Part shown: one piece after another, positions 46,433 to 56,392 of the stretch
How positions within the stretch are numbered: the stretch's first letter is position 1
How the letters are laid out: every line of letters begins with the position of its first letter
Assembly (NCBI GenBank): GCA_028282845.1
Contig: JANQGY010000009.1
Span: 1-64,000, forward strand
Reading direction: 5' to 3'
Source of the DNA: a bacterium
Lineage (GTDB): Bacteria > Fidelibacterota > Marinisomatia > Marinisomatales > JAHJCW01
Length of the DNA stretch: 64,000 nucleotides
Notes under the pieces: generated by a model
What the model saw: only the letters and a program-made list of their open reading frames with translations
Told to the model about the DNA's origin: nothing
The model's database searches: none
Translations under genes and position numbers: made by a program

Positions 46433-47350
46433 ATGTCATTACGTTCAATTCTTATTTCAGCAGTCATTTTTCTATTAATTATCGGTTGTAAAACGATTAC
46501 CGTTTCAGATAATGAATCTGTCCATGCTGATATTCCCAACGATATAGAATTGGTTCCAATTCCGGCAGGTAATTATTTGAAGGGTGAACATAATACAACT
46601 GCAGTTATCCCTTATGACTATGATATTATGAAGTATCCGGTTACGAATGAACAGTATTTGCGATTTTTATATTTAGCGGATTCTTTAAACTTAATTGAGA
46701 TAGATACTTCAGGAGCATATGGATATTATAGTGGAGATCAATTCTGGCCGCCGGGCAATTACAAACTCGCTGATTTTAGCTCTAATGAAGCAAGGATTGG
46801 TTATTACCCACCAGACTACTTTTTTACCAAATGGCGATATGTTGAAAATCGGATAGAGGATTATAGTAAACATCCGGTAACATTTGTTACTTGGTTCGGA
46901 GCTAAAGCATTTGCCGCATTCTATGGAATGCGACTTCCAACAAATGAGGAATGGGAAAAAGCTGCTCGGGCAAATACAATAAATAGATATCCCTGGGGAA
47001 ACAAATTATCACCAGAATATGCAAATTATAAAGATAGCGGCGACATTTATGATAATGACACAACTCCCGTCGGACATTATAACGGGGATGGTAATACTTT
47101 CGCCAGTTACAGCCCTTATGGTATTTACGATATGGCAGGGAATGTGTGGGAATGGACAAATTCCTGGTGGCAGGATTCCCAAGGAAAAATCATAAAAGGA
47201 GGCTCATTTAATAGCTCTTTGAATAATCCCCCGGATGCTGACTTACTTAATTACAGATTAATGACCTGGTTTGTACCGGGAGTCGGCTATTTACCGATGA
47301 ATACCAGTCGTGAAATTGGTTTCCGCTGTGTTAGAGATCTGTCCAACTAG
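46433..47350 (+). CDS. SUMF1/FGE-fold lipoprotein
   Basis: The signal peptide ends in a lipobox, IIGCK, so the mature protein is probably lipid-anchored. The rest is a formylglycine-generating-enzyme fold with PVTNEQYLRFLYLAD, MRLPTNEEWEKAARA, YGIYDMAGNVWEWTN and IGFRCVRD. The Cys pair used by active FGE is absent, so enzyme activity of that type is unlikely. The fold also occurs in GldJ/GldK-type lipoproteins of gliding and type IX secretion, but the context here is glycan synthesis. It starts 2 bases after the glycosyltransferase and ends overlapping the convergent Wzi-like gene. Confidence 0.9.
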   Translation: MSLRSILISAVIFLLIIGCKTITVSDNESVHADIPNDIELVPIPAGNYLKGEHNTTAVIPYDYDIMKYPVTNEQYLRFLYLADSLNLIEIDTSGAYGYYSGDQFWPPGNYKLADFSSNEARIGYYPPDYFFTKWRYVENRIEDYSKHPVTFVTWFGAKAFAAFYGMRLPTNEEWEKAARANTINRYPWGNKLSPEYANYKDSGDIYDNDTTPVGHYNGDGNTFASYSPYGIYDMAGNVWEWTNSWWQDSQGKIIKGGSFNSSLNNPPDADLLNYRLMTWFVPGVGYLPMNTSREIGFRCVRDLSN

Positions 47351-48948
47351 TTTTTAGTTCTTAAATTAAGATTACCACTGAAATACTTCTCAATTCCAAA
47401 CCATATTACATTGTTATGTTTCACCTCCACGGGAGATCTAGATGACGAAACTAAAAACGCCTCATTATAAATAGTTTCATATTCATAATGAAGTGATATT
47501 CGGTATCCGCGAAATATATACCTCAAATCGAGTCTAATTTCAAGTTTGCCCTCAGGAAGATTACTCATGTCGTACAAAACAGTTCTATCTTCATCAATAA
47601 AATATTCACCCAATGTATGATCATAAACTATTGTATACGCATACTGATTAACCAAAGAATTAGGGTGCGTTACATTATGACGTTCAAGATTAATTGATGG
47701 AATTATCGAAATACCATTATTATTATACGCTAAGTAAATAGTAAAATCGTCCGAATCCGGTCCGCTGTGAGCTGCCCAATAGCGTCCGTCAAACGTGTTA
47801 TAATCAAATTGGATTGAACTATTCCAATCAGGTGTGTTCCGTAATTGCCAATAAGCTGTTTGAATAAGATTTGCATATTCTATGCCTAAAATCAAATTGA
47901 TATTTTTGAAAATTCCATATTTTCTGATACCGAGTATATATGCCCTACTATGATCCGGATGGTAAAGAAAATCCTTAAAGTTTTCAATCCCTTCACTCCT
48001 GCCATATTCCAAATATAGAACAAGATCAGATTCAGGAAAGCGCAGATTCAGGTACCCTGTATAAGTTTGATCAACAGGGTTAAGAGTATCATCAGTAGAA
48101 TTCTCAACAGTAACAAATTGAAACGGAAGTAAAGCCGCTTCAATTGGACCAATATCATAATTAGTAAGATTCCCTCCCGATAAAAACGATCTTGCAAATC
48201 CTAAGGTAACTACAGGATTAGAATAATAGGTAGAACTAACCATAAAACCGGAATAATATGGCTCGGAGATACTTTTTTCTCCAAATTTTGAGAATACATA
48301 TCTTCCATTAAATCCCCACTTACCAATCCGTTTTTCATTAACAGTACCAAGCATTAAATGTCCAAAACCGGTCGTATTATTTGACATCATTAAGGAAGTA
48401 TGCAGGCTAGGTCCCCACCACATATTGGCATTAGACCATCCAACACCAAATCCATTATATTTTAGATACAACTGTGTTTCACGTAAACCATAACGAGTAT
48501 AAGGCGTTTCGGTATGTGCCCGATTGTCATTAAGATGCATGAACTTGGTTATACGCTGCGGTTCAGCATAATCCTCGTTTTGCGATGTAAATACAAATGG
48601 CTCCATACTGGCAAATAAATATTTAGAATTAAACGCAATATTCGCTGAAGTAAAGAAGCTAAGTCCTTTACCAACCCATTTATCAGAGGTGTTCTCCAAA
48701 TTTGGGGCACCGTCATTGTAGAACACATCGCTTCTAAATTTTAAAGACCATTTATTGTTTTGCTCTTGAGGAATTACTAACGGTCTAATCATCAATGAAC
48801 CGTAGTCTTCACCGCCCATCATTACTTTTTGCTCGGTAAAGATCAGATCAAAAGGATCAGCCGGAATGTACAGTTGGGACCATGCTACGCTAACAGCAAA
48901 GAGTATGAATATAATTTTAATATTTAATGATCGTCTATTGGCTTTCAT
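47347..48948 (-). CDS. Wzi-like capsule assembly outer-membrane protein
   Basis: A signal peptide (ending VAWSQ) is followed by a beta-barrel-like chain of 533 residues. GVGWSNANMWWGPSLHTSLMMSNN-type sequence near the middle is the hallmark of Wzi capsule assembly proteins, which bind surface polysaccharide in the outer membrane. The alternating polar/hydrophobic strands and aromatic residues fit an outer-membrane barrel. It is 6 bases downstream of a second Wzi-like gene. The convergent SUMF1 lipoprotein overlaps it by 4 bases. Confidence 0.85.
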   Translation of the reverse strand: MKANRRSLNIKIIFILFAVSVAWSQLYIPADPFDLIFTEQKVMMGGEDYGSLMIRPLVIPQEQNNKWSLKFRSDVFYNDGAPNLENTSDKWVGKGLSFFTSANIAFNSKYLFASMEPFVFTSQNEDYAEPQRITKFMHLNDNRAHTETPYTRYGLRETQLYLKYNGFGVGWSNANMWWGPSLHTSLMMSNNTTGFGHLMLGTVNEKRIGKWGFNGRYVFSKFGEKSISEPYYSGFMVSSTYYSNPVVTLGFARSFLSGGNLTNYDIGPIEAALLPFQFVTVENSTDDTLNPVDQTYTGYLNLRFPESDLVLYLEYGRSEGIENFKDFLYHPDHSRAYILGIRKYGIFKNINLILGIEYANLIQTAYWQLRNTPDWNSSIQFDYNTFDGRYWAAHSGPDSDDFTIYLAYNNNGISIIPSINLERHNVTHPNSLVNQYAYTIVYDHTLGEYFIDEDRTVLYDMSNLPEGKLEIRLDLRYIFRGYRISLHYEYETIYNEAFLVSSSRSPVEVKHNNVIWFGIEKYFSGNLNLRTKN

Positions 48949-48954
48949 TTTTCG

Positions 48955-50592
48955 CTACCAATCTATTGCCAATCCAACATGGCCGCTTAATTCAGAGTCA
49001 AGTGTATTATAAGATACCCACCCACTTAATTCAAGCATTCGGTTAATTTCATAACCGGATTCAATCTTGACCGCAACCGATTCTTCACTTTTACCAAGCA
49101 AAAATGGTGTATCTTCATCAATTGCTCGGTCACGATCATTATAATTATCTAATACCGAACTGCTGAGTTCGATGCCTTTTTTAAGATACAATAATTCTAA
49201 CATTAAATTCCAACGATAGGTCGGCCATAAGCCCACATCAATCATTAGAGATTGTGAATTGGGTCCTTGCGGTAATCCTAAACCGATCTCGGCCGATGAA
49301 TAAGAATTAATATAGTTTTCATGGGTATAGGTCCAGGGTCTGCTGATCGTTCCTTCAATTCTTGCCTCTAATAAGTACGGATTTGATTTAGAAATCCAAT
49401 GAATCCCGCTTTGGAATACATATTTGTTGCCCCACCATTTTGAAAATATTTTCTCCCAGGCAAGTTCATCCCAGAAAAGTGTGTTGTACCACCGCAAGCC
49501 CGGGCTAACGAGCCATGAACAATCCAATGCCATCAATAAATTGTCTTTGTCGCCAAGATTATGCTCCGCCGGCCAATAAAAATTGACCGGTATCAGATAT
49601 TCCAATTCAATGGGCCGGTTACCGTAAATTACTAATTCATTGAACGATAATGATAACCTGTCCCCTAAAAAGAATTCCAAACGATGTCCGGCAATATACT
49701 TACGTGGATATTCATGCAATTTATGAATTGTTGTACTTCGAAAAGGTAACAGCGAACCATGTATGAAATCGAATCCGACAAAATCATTCTTAAAAGAATA
49801 ACTTATATATGGAAAAGTTTGGCTCGCACCGGACAATATCGGCGAGTTCTCCGGCGAAAATCCCCAAATAACCGGTGTTTTGGCTAATTGTAAATCACCA
49901 AACTTGGTAGAGATATTAAATGCGGCATTTGATTGATACCATAGCGTCCAGTTAATAAAATCAAAATAGGGATTATCTTCATTCTTGTAGTCATCGAGTT
50001 GATAAACTAACGACGAATCACCGACAAACCGGTTCATTGTAAAATCAATCAAAAATGACAACTCATTTGAAATTGAACCGATAATTGAAACTTGATCAGT
50101 AAATCTGCGGTAAGCCGATTCATTAATCATTTGTAAACCAATTGTCTCGCTCAGATCAATCCAGGCATAGATATCCGAACTATTATATGACAAAAAGTGG
50201 GGTTCCGATGTCTGAGAACCATAATCGTTTCTAAAAATATCTTTTAATTTGTTTACATTTTTTTTATTAAGCGGAAAGGATACCTCGCTATCCAATTCCT
50301 CAATTGAAAATTCAATTAAAAATCTTTGCAGCAATTTCTTATCGGCAACTGCTAATTCCCAATCCATTGTGCTTAGTTTTTTTAAAGCAGTTCTGATAAA
50401 TGAATAGGTATAAGGACGAACACTAACGCCTTTTTGCGAAATATTACCCATCGCTATGTGGCGGTCTATGTAAGTATGTACCAAATGATCAGTCGGTATC
50501 GGAACATTTTGTCCGACAATAAATCCACTCAAGGTCAGCAATAGGCAAAAGACTGTGAACAAATTTTTATTATGTTGAAAATTCATAGTCAT
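48955..50592 (-). CDS. Second Wzi-like outer-membrane protein with helical N-domain
   Basis: A signal peptide is followed by an N-terminal helical segment (about residues 30-110, with HTYIDRHIAMGN and YSFIRTALKKLS), as seen before the barrel in larger Wzi-family proteins. A barrel-like region with LQLAKTPVIWGFSPENSPILSG follows. It is only weakly similar to its downstream neighbour but shares the WG-P motif position. It is likely an outer-membrane polysaccharide-binding or -attachment protein. The two genes form a leftward pair. Confidence 0.75.
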   Translation of the reverse strand: MTMNFQHNKNLFTVFCLLLTLSGFIVGQNVPIPTDHLVHTYIDRHIAMGNISQKGVSVRPYTYSFIRTALKKLSTMDWELAVADKKLLQRFLIEFSIEELDSEVSFPLNKKNVNKLKDIFRNDYGSQTSEPHFLSYNSSDIYAWIDLSETIGLQMINESAYRRFTDQVSIIGSISNELSFLIDFTMNRFVGDSSLVYQLDDYKNEDNPYFDFINWTLWYQSNAAFNISTKFGDLQLAKTPVIWGFSPENSPILSGASQTFPYISYSFKNDFVGFDFIHGSLLPFRSTTIHKLHEYPRKYIAGHRLEFFLGDRLSLSFNELVIYGNRPIELEYLIPVNFYWPAEHNLGDKDNLLMALDCSWLVSPGLRWYNTLFWDELAWEKIFSKWWGNKYVFQSGIHWISKSNPYLLEARIEGTISRPWTYTHENYINSYSSAEIGLGLPQGPNSQSLMIDVGLWPTYRWNLMLELLYLKKGIELSSSVLDNYNDRDRAIDEDTPFLLGKSEESVAVKIESGYEINRMLELSGWVSYNTLDSELSGHVGLAIDW

Positions 50593-50655
50593 TACAATTC
50601 AAGAAAGTTAAATATAAATGTAAGTATCTATTTATGTTTTTATTGCATAATCGAA

Positions 50656-51843
50656 TTAAGTATCAAGATGCGTTACTATATTTTCGGCAATTGCAAAAGC
50701 ACTAGTTGCCGCCGGCGAGGGGGTATTCAATACATGGATAATTTTTCCGTTCCTGACAATTCTGAAATCATCAAGAAGCTCTCCGCCATTTGTCAAAGCC
50801 TGCGCTCTAACTCCGCTTCCGCCGGTTGTAATATCCTGTTTAGTGATCTCCGGTATTAATTTTTGCAAGGCATTCACAAATAACGTTTTGGAAAAAGAAC
50901 GAAGCATTTCCGATGAACCGATTTTCCAATATTGTTTGCCTAATTTCCAAAAAGCCGGATACGAAAAAATCTCGGTTAAGTCTTTAAACTTAATATCTGA
51001 TTTTTTATAGCCCTCGCGCGCAAAAGCCAAAACAGCATTGGGACCCGCTTCAATAGCGCCATCAATTCGACGTGTGAAATGTACTCCCAAAAAGGGAAAT
51101 TTCGGATCAGGCACCGGGTAAATAAGATTCTTTACTAAGTATTTTTTCTCTTCTTTAATTTTATAATATTCGCCCCGGAAAGGTATTATCTTAATATCAA
51201 TGTTATTTTGGGTAAACTGCGCAACGCGATCAGAATAAAGTCCGGCACAGTTTATCACCAACTCGGATTCTATTTCATCTGCGCGTGTTGCGATTATATT
51301 ATTTTTATTTTTTTGTCTGATGTTAATGACTTTGGAATTGAACTTGACCTTGCCACCGTTATCTACAATTTTTTGAGCAATCTTCGAACAGACTGTCCTA
51401 TAATCAATGATTCCGGTTGATGGAGAATGAATACCTTTAATTGCAAAAACATGCGGTTCAATTTCCTTGCATTCGCTTGCATCAAGTAATTTTAGATCGG
51501 TCAAGCCATTGGCTAATCCCCGCTCATATAGATTATTCAAAACAGGAATTTCATCATCTGTCGTAGCAACAATCAGTTTACCGCACAACTCATAAGGGAT
51601 GTCATTATTGTCACAAAAATCTAATAACTTTTTAATCCCGTTGCGACAGTTGGTTGCCTTCAAAGAGCCCGGCTTATAATATATACCGGAATGAATGACA
51701 CCGCTATTGTTACCAGTTTGATGAAGCGCTAATTCGGCTTCTTTTTCCAAAATGATAATCTTTTTATCGTGAAACCGTTGTTGGCATTCATAAGCGGCAG
51801 TCAGTCCAATAATACCACCGCCTATAATCGCAATGTCATACAT
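50656..51843 (-). CDS. lhgO: L-2-hydroxyglutarate oxidase / FAD-dependent oxidoreductase
   Basis: An FAD-dependent DAO-family enzyme of 395 residues. YDIAIIGGGIIGLTAAYE binds the ADP part of FAD, HQTGNNSGVIHSGIYY and GIHSPSTGIIDY are the LhgO/L2HGDH signatures, and GGSGVRAQAL closes the FAD site. Characterised members oxidise L-2-hydroxyglutarate to 2-oxoglutarate. In polysaccharide loci this family is sometimes annotated the same way without proof. It begins 6 bases after the UDP-sugar dehydrogenase gene and may be co-transcribed with it. Confidence 0.88.
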   Translation of the reverse strand: MYDIAIIGGGIIGLTAAYECQQRFHDKKIIILEKEAELALHQTGNNSGVIHSGIYYKPGSLKATNCRNGIKKLLDFCDNNDIPYELCGKLIVATTDDEIPVLNNLYERGLANGLTDLKLLDASECKEIEPHVFAIKGIHSPSTGIIDYRTVCSKIAQKIVDNGGKVKFNSKVINIRQKNKNNIIATRADEIESELVINCAGLYSDRVAQFTQNNIDIKIIPFRGEYYKIKEEKKYLVKNLIYPVPDPKFPFLGVHFTRRIDGAIEAGPNAVLAFAREGYKKSDIKFKDLTEIFSYPAFWKLGKQYWKIGSSEMLRSFSKTLFVNALQKLIPEITKQDITTGGSGVRAQALTNGGELLDDFRIVRNGKIIHVLNTPSPAATSAFAIAENIVTHLDT

Positions 51844-51848
51844 TGTGG

Positions 51849-53171
51849 TTATAAATCTTGATTAGCACCTAATCGAATAATATGTTTATCACTAACACCT
51901 TTGAAAACATTGCGGGTATCAATAATTAACTGAGCATTATCTTTTATATATTGATAGTCAACATTAGAATGATCGGTCACGATCACAACCGCGTCATAAC
52001 TTTTCAGCATAGTTCCTGAAAGTTTGTCCTGACTGAATTTTTCAGAGTTGTTCCATTGGATTTTTGGTACGAATTCATCATAATAATCAACTTGGGCGCC
52101 GCCCTGTTCCAATAATGTTAATATATCAAGCGCCGGCGATTCTCTAACATCATCAATATCCTTTTTATAGGCAATTCCGAGAATCAATATGTTGCTGCCT
52201 CTGATTGATTTTTGAAAGCGATTCAATCCGCTACCGATTAAAGTAACCACATGATCCGGCATGGTGGTATTGATCTCGCCGGCAAGCTCGATGAAGCGGG
52301 CGCGGTAGTTCAGGGTTTTCATTTTCCAAGACAGATAATGCGGATCAATCGGAATGCAATGTCCGCCCAAACCGGGACCGGGCGTGAATTTCATAAAACC
52401 GAAAGGTTTGGTATCGGCGGCATCAATGACTTCCCAAACATCAACACCAAGTTTTTCGCACATAATAGCAATTTCATTTGCCAAGCCGATATTGATAGAT
52501 CGAAAAGTATTCTCTAATAATTTTACGGTTTCCGCCGATTCAGGTGATTTGACCGGAACGATGGTTTCGATAATTGATTGATATAATTTTACACCGATCG
52601 CGGTACATTGCTCGGTAATTCCACCGATGACCTTGGGCGTATTCTTTATTTGATATTTTTCATTCCCCGGATCAACCCGTTCCGGCGAGAAACATAGATA
52701 GAAATCTTCTCCAACTTTTAAACCCGTTTTTTCCAATGCCGGTAAGATAAGTTCGCGCGTCGTGCCGGGATAGGTGGTACTTTCCAAACTAATGAACATA
52801 TCTCGGTGAACATACTTGGACAGTTCGGCAAGTACGCTCAAAATGTAAGAAACATCCGGATCCTTCAATTTATTCAGTGGTGTTGGTACGCAGATCAGTG
52901 CTGCATCAATTTCTTTCAACTTAGCAAAATCAGTGGTAGCACTAAACAATCCCTTTTGCACAATTTCCGCCAAGTTAGCATCGGAGACATCTCCGATATA
53001 ATTCTCGCCATTATTAATTTGGTTGACGCGCGCCTCATTGATATCAATGCCAATTACCTTAAAGCCATTATTGGCAAACTCAACGGCTAAAGGCAAACCG
53101 ACATAGCCAAGACCAATAACGCCAATTACCGCCGACTTATCCTGAATTTTGTTTTCCAAACTGTTCTTCAT
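51849..53171 (-). CDS. UDP-N-acetyl-D-glucosamine/mannosamine-type 6-dehydrogenase
   Basis: An NAD-dependent enzyme that oxidises C6 of a UDP-HexNAc sugar to the uronic acid. VIGVIGLGYVGLPLAVEFA binds NAD, and LESTTYPGTTRELI and FSPERVDPGN follow. KLLENTFRSINIGLANE is the lysine/asparagine loop, and the catalytic Cys is in GPGLGGHCIPIDPHYL. The protein is closer to WbpA/WecC-type HexNAc dehydrogenases than to UDP-glucose dehydrogenases. It probably supplies an acidic sugar to the polysaccharide made by the neighbouring locus. It lies just left of the tRNA gene. Confidence 0.92.
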   Translation of the reverse strand: MKNSLENKIQDKSAVIGVIGLGYVGLPLAVEFANNGFKVIGIDINEARVNQINNGENYIGDVSDANLAEIVQKGLFSATTDFAKLKEIDAALICVPTPLNKLKDPDVSYILSVLAELSKYVHRDMFISLESTTYPGTTRELILPALEKTGLKVGEDFYLCFSPERVDPGNEKYQIKNTPKVIGGITEQCTAIGVKLYQSIIETIVPVKSPESAETVKLLENTFRSINIGLANEIAIMCEKLGVDVWEVIDAADTKPFGFMKFTPGPGLGGHCIPIDPHYLSWKMKTLNYRARFIELAGEINTTMPDHVVTLIGSGLNRFQKSIRGSNILILGIAYKKDIDDVRESPALDILTLLEQGGAQVDYYDEFVPKIQWNNSEKFSQDKLSGTMLKSYDAVVIVTDHSNVDYQYIKDNAQLIIDTRNVFKGVSDKHIIRLGANQDL

Positions 53172-53292
53172 AAAAGACTCAATTATTTTAATAATATAAA
53201 GTGGAAATTACAGCACAACCCGATTAGTTATGTAACAGTAATTTTGATAATTGCTAAACTACAGGTAAAGGCTTAATTTTCAGCCCGTTATT

Positions 53293-53366
<74 letters not shown>

Positions 53367-53373
53367 TAATGAA

Positions 53374-53399
53374 AGAGGGTAGCATTGGCTACCCTTTTT
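53374..53399 (+). terminator. Terminator after the tRNA
   Basis: The hairpin GGGTAGC-ATTG-GCTACCC is followed by TTTTTA, starting about 11 bases after the tRNA end. A different hairpin (AAAAAGG...CCTTTTTT) occupies the same place after the tRNA fragment at 59673-59699. Confidence 0.75.
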
Positions 53400-53495
53400 A
53401 TTAGGGAGCAGTCTGTCAGAAATTCCGGTTGGGGTCGATTACGAGGTCTGTTGCTTGTAGCAATAGACCGAGAAACCGCTGAACGAAGTGAAGCC

Positions 53496-53514
53496 AATCC
53501 CTGTGGGCCCACTA
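53496..53514 (+). repeat. Third partial copy of the tRNA 3' end
   Basis: These 19 bases (AATCCCTGTGGGCCCACTA) are identical to 53350-53368. The 23 bases just before, with CCGCTGAACGAAGTGAAGCC, reappear with one mismatch upstream of 59794. This short copy suggests an older, nested insertion or tandem event right behind the tRNA. Confidence 0.7.
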
Positions 53515-53521
53515 TTATAAT

Positions 53522-53557
53522 TCTCACTTTCTCGACGGAGAGAGTGGGATTTTTTAT
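53522..53557 (+). terminator. Hairpin terminator after the 19-bp tRNA copy
   Basis: CTCACTTTCTC and GAGAGAGTGGG form an imperfect hairpin with a short loop, followed by ATTTTTTATT. It stands in the position expected for the terminator of the pre-insertion tRNA gene. Confidence 0.6.
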
Positions 53558-53886
53558 TCCTAAGGTAAAAATGTGAAATTGACAGAAAAAGGCACGATTT
53601 GACTCGGTTTTCAGCAGTTTTTCAGCAGTGGACCTTCTAAGAGCAGCGTTCATCTTATTTAGGAGTACTTTGTCTTTTCGCAAAAATGTTTCCATAATTA
53701 AGGTCTGCGCTACTGCCCTGTAGAACAGTGGTCAAAAAAAATATACCAAAATTGAATACTAAAGAGTTGATTTTTTCGACAAGAAACTGTCATTTTTTAA
53801 AAAAATAGTACTGTTTTTGCACTCCGTTCTTTTTCACTCTGTTAGTGCAGTTTTAACATTAAATAATCCTGACTTTGAGGTTTCGG
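53558..53886. other. Non-coding stretch, left part of the island
   Basis: About 330 bases with no credible gene. It contains the words TTTTCAGCAGTTTTTCAGCAGTGG and several short T-tracts that would terminate the leftward DUF255 gene. I see no integrase remnant or RNA gene. Overlapping open frames read through tRNA-derived sequence and are spurious. Confidence 0.4.
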
Positions 53887-55914
53887 TTACAAGATTTGAT
53901 TCAATACTTCTTTGATATTTTTGTTAGGAAGATTGCATTCCTTATTTTTACAAACATATATATTAGTCTGATCTTCAATTAATTTCCCGTTAAGTAGAGC
54001 TAAATTGCCTTCAGTTTTACCACCGGAGAAAAACACATTTGGTAAATAGTAATCATCAAATTCATTTTTTATCCTATCATAGTCACTTCCTACTATTGCA
54101 ACCTCAATTGGTTCATTAACTATTAAATCCATTAAAATAGACCAGTTAGCATAGTAGGCCCCACCTCTAATGGCTTGATCTTTAACATTGCTGAGCATTG
54201 TTTTTGCTTTTTCTGTATAATCATTGTTGGGAAAATAATAACCAAGTTTGTGCAGGTTTATTGCCATCTGTGAATTGGACGATGGAATAACGTTATCAGT
54301 AATTTCAATTGTTCTTGCTATCAGATCTTGATCGAGTTCTGATGTATAATAAAACATTCCGCTTTGATTATCGAAAAAATATTTGATAGTATAGTCTAGC
54401 AATTGCATTGCTTCGTTTAACCATTTTTCATCAAACGTAGCTTGGTATAATGATATAAAGGCCTTAATAGTAAATGCATAATCATCCAGAAATGCATTTA
54501 TCTTTGACTCACCATTTTTATATGTTCTATTTAATCTACTATCAGGCATTTTTATTTTTTCTAATATTAAATATGCATTACTCAATGCTACTTCTAGATA
54601 GTTCCTTTCCTTTTCAATCTTGTGTGCGTCCAAAAAGGCATTTAGCGTTAGTGCATTCCAAGAAGTTAAAATTTTATCATCAAGTGCCGGCCTTATCCTT
54701 TTATTCCTTTCATGTAATAAGATTTTTTTAATTTCTATTATTTGTTGCTCTAATTGATTTTCAGGTATATTGTTTTTTTGAGCGAAATCTGAATCAGATA
54801 ATGATTTGAATAATATGTTTTTTCCATCTTCCCAATTTCCCGCTTCTGATGCATTATAATAATCTAATATGAAGTTTGATCTTTCATTTAAATATGTTTT
54901 TAATTCGTCATATCTCCATAGATAAAATTGTCCTTCCTTTCCCTCACTATCAGCATCTATGGATGAATAAAAACCTCCCTCAGAAGAAGTCATTTCTCGT
55001 TCAATAAAATCTAATGTTTCAACTACAACATTTTTATATAACTTTTCCTTTGTGACCTGATATGCATTTGCATATAAGCTCACTAATTGTGCATTATCAT
55101 AGAGCATTTTCTCGAAATGTGGTACTTTCCAATCAGAATCAACAGAATATCGCGCAAATCCTCCACCTATTTGATCATATAGACCTCCATTTGACATTTG
55201 GTCTAATGTAGTGGTAACTGCTTGTAAGGCATCCTTATTTTTAGATTTAAAGTAATATTGGAGCAAGAATTGAAATCCTATTGGTAGAGGAAATTTTGGG
55301 ACATGTTTTAGTCCCCCTTTAGTATAATCGATATTAGGCTTCCATATTTCAAATATTCTATTTATATCATCTTGGACAAATTTTTCATCATTACTGTTTG
55401 GAATAATTTTCTCACGTGATTTAACACCATTTACTATAGATTCTGCATATTCCTCGGCTTTAGTCGGATTTTGCTTGAATATTTCTATTATTTGAGAAAG
55501 AACGGCTAGCCATTGATCTCTTGTAAAGTAAGTGCCACCATGAATTGGTCTACCATCCGGCAATGCAATACAGTTTAGAGGCCATCCGCCACTACCAGTT
55601 ATTAACTGAACAGCTTGCATATAAATATGGTCTATATCCGGCCTTTCTTCTCTATCAATTTTGATACAAATAAAATTTTGATTCATAAATTTTGCTATTA
55701 CTTCATCTTCAAAGCTTTCATGTTCCATTACATGACACCAGTGACAAGCAGCATAGCCAATACTAACAATTAACAATTTATTCTCTTTTTTAGCTCTTGA
55801 TAGTGCTTCCTCTCCCCATGGAAGCCAATTTACTGGATTATGTGAATGCTGAAGCAAATATGGACTGCTCTCGCGAATCAAACTGTTAGTGTATTTATTT
55901 TCTTTTTTTGACAT
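53887..55914 (-). CDS. DUF255 thioredoxin-domain protein (YyaL/SPATA20 type)
   Basis: The N-terminus [21 protein letters not shown] begins the DUF255 thioredoxin-like domain, with a C-x-x-C at residues 57 and 60 ([14 protein letters not shown]) and [13 protein letters not shown]. The rest is an (alpha/alpha)6-barrel of the six-hairpin glycosidase type. It contains [19 protein letters not shown] and [15 protein letters not shown], as in SPATA20 and YyaL. 675 residues is normal. Function is unknown; no signal peptide, so it is cytosolic. It is the last gene of the island's leftward group. Confidence 0.93.
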   Translation of the reverse strand: MSKKENKYTNSLIRESSPYLLQHSHNPVNWLPWGEEALSRAKKENKLLIVSIGYAACHWCHVMEHESFEDEVIAKFMNQNFICIKIDREERPDIDHIYMQAVQLITGSGGWPLNCIALPDGRPIHGGTYFTRDQWLAVLSQIIEIFKQNPTKAEEYAESIVNGVKSREKIIPNSNDEKFVQDDINRIFEIWKPNIDYTKGGLKHVPKFPLPIGFQFLLQYYFKSKNKDALQAVTTTLDQMSNGGLYDQIGGGFARYSVDSDWKVPHFEKMLYDNAQLVSLYANAYQVTKEKLYKNVVVETLDFIEREMTSSEGGFYSSIDADSEGKEGQFYLWRYDELKTYLNERSNFILDYYNASEAGNWEDGKNILFKSLSDSDFAQKNNIPENQLEQQIIEIKKILLHERNKRIRPALDDKILTSWNALTLNAFLDAHKIEKERNYLEVALSNAYLILEKIKMPDSRLNRTYKNGESKINAFLDDYAFTIKAFISLYQATFDEKWLNEAMQLLDYTIKYFFDNQSGMFYYTSELDQDLIARTIEITDNVIPSSNSQMAINLHKLGYYFPNNDYTEKAKTMLSNVKDQAIRGGAYYANWSILMDLIVNEPIEVAIVGSDYDRIKNEFDDYYLPNVFFSGGKTEGNLALLNGKLIEDQTNIYVCKNKECNLPNKNIKEVLNQIL

Positions 55915-55918
55915 GCTT

Positions 55919-56392
55919 TTAACTAATCAACCTAACAAATTCAACTTCATCAAGAATGTACATAAGATGTTCCGTGATATTTTTATTAAGCCTTAATTCG
56001 CCTCTTACTTCAAAAAAATTGTCTGTTCTTAGTCGTTCAAATTTTTTTATATGTTTGGGTAATACGTTTAATTCTATAATCGTTTGAGGCCCACCTACTC
56101 CGCAGAAAAAACATGAAATCATTGGGTTATACGATAGAATAAATACTCCCCCGGTTAAATCTAAGGGTAAAAAGAACCCTTGAATCGTTATGGTCTGACC
56201 GTTAAGCTTTCTTAGTTTTTTACCGAATTTCGGTTTTGGTAATACTGCATCATATTTCTGGGAATATATATATCTAAAATCAAAATCTGTTAATAATAAA
56301 CCCCAGGCTTTATCATTTGTAACGTTTTGTGCATTTAATGAAAATGTGGTTGCTATAACAAAGCAGAATAATAGAAACTTGTTTCTAATCAT
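55919..56392 (-). CDS. Exported CFFC-motif protein (DUF3299-like)
   Basis: A signal peptide (ending LNAQN) is followed by a small beta-rich protein. Residues around 93-105 read [12 protein letters not shown], with two close cysteines next to a conserved [15 protein letters not shown] and VEFVRLI flank it, a pattern like DUF3299. Such proteins are found beside FtsX-like permeases with His-rich loops and may handle zinc or another metal. That role is inferred. It starts on the last base of the permease gene and ends 4 bases before the DUF255 gene. Confidence 0.7.
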   Translation of the reverse strand: MIRNKFLLFCFVIATTFSLNAQNVTNDKAWGLLLTDFDFRYIYSQKYDAVLPKPKFGKKLRKLNGQTITIQGFFLPLDLTGGVFILSYNPMISCFFCGVGGPQTIIELNVLPKHIKKFERLRTDNFFEVRGELRLNKNITEHLMYILDEVEFVRLIS

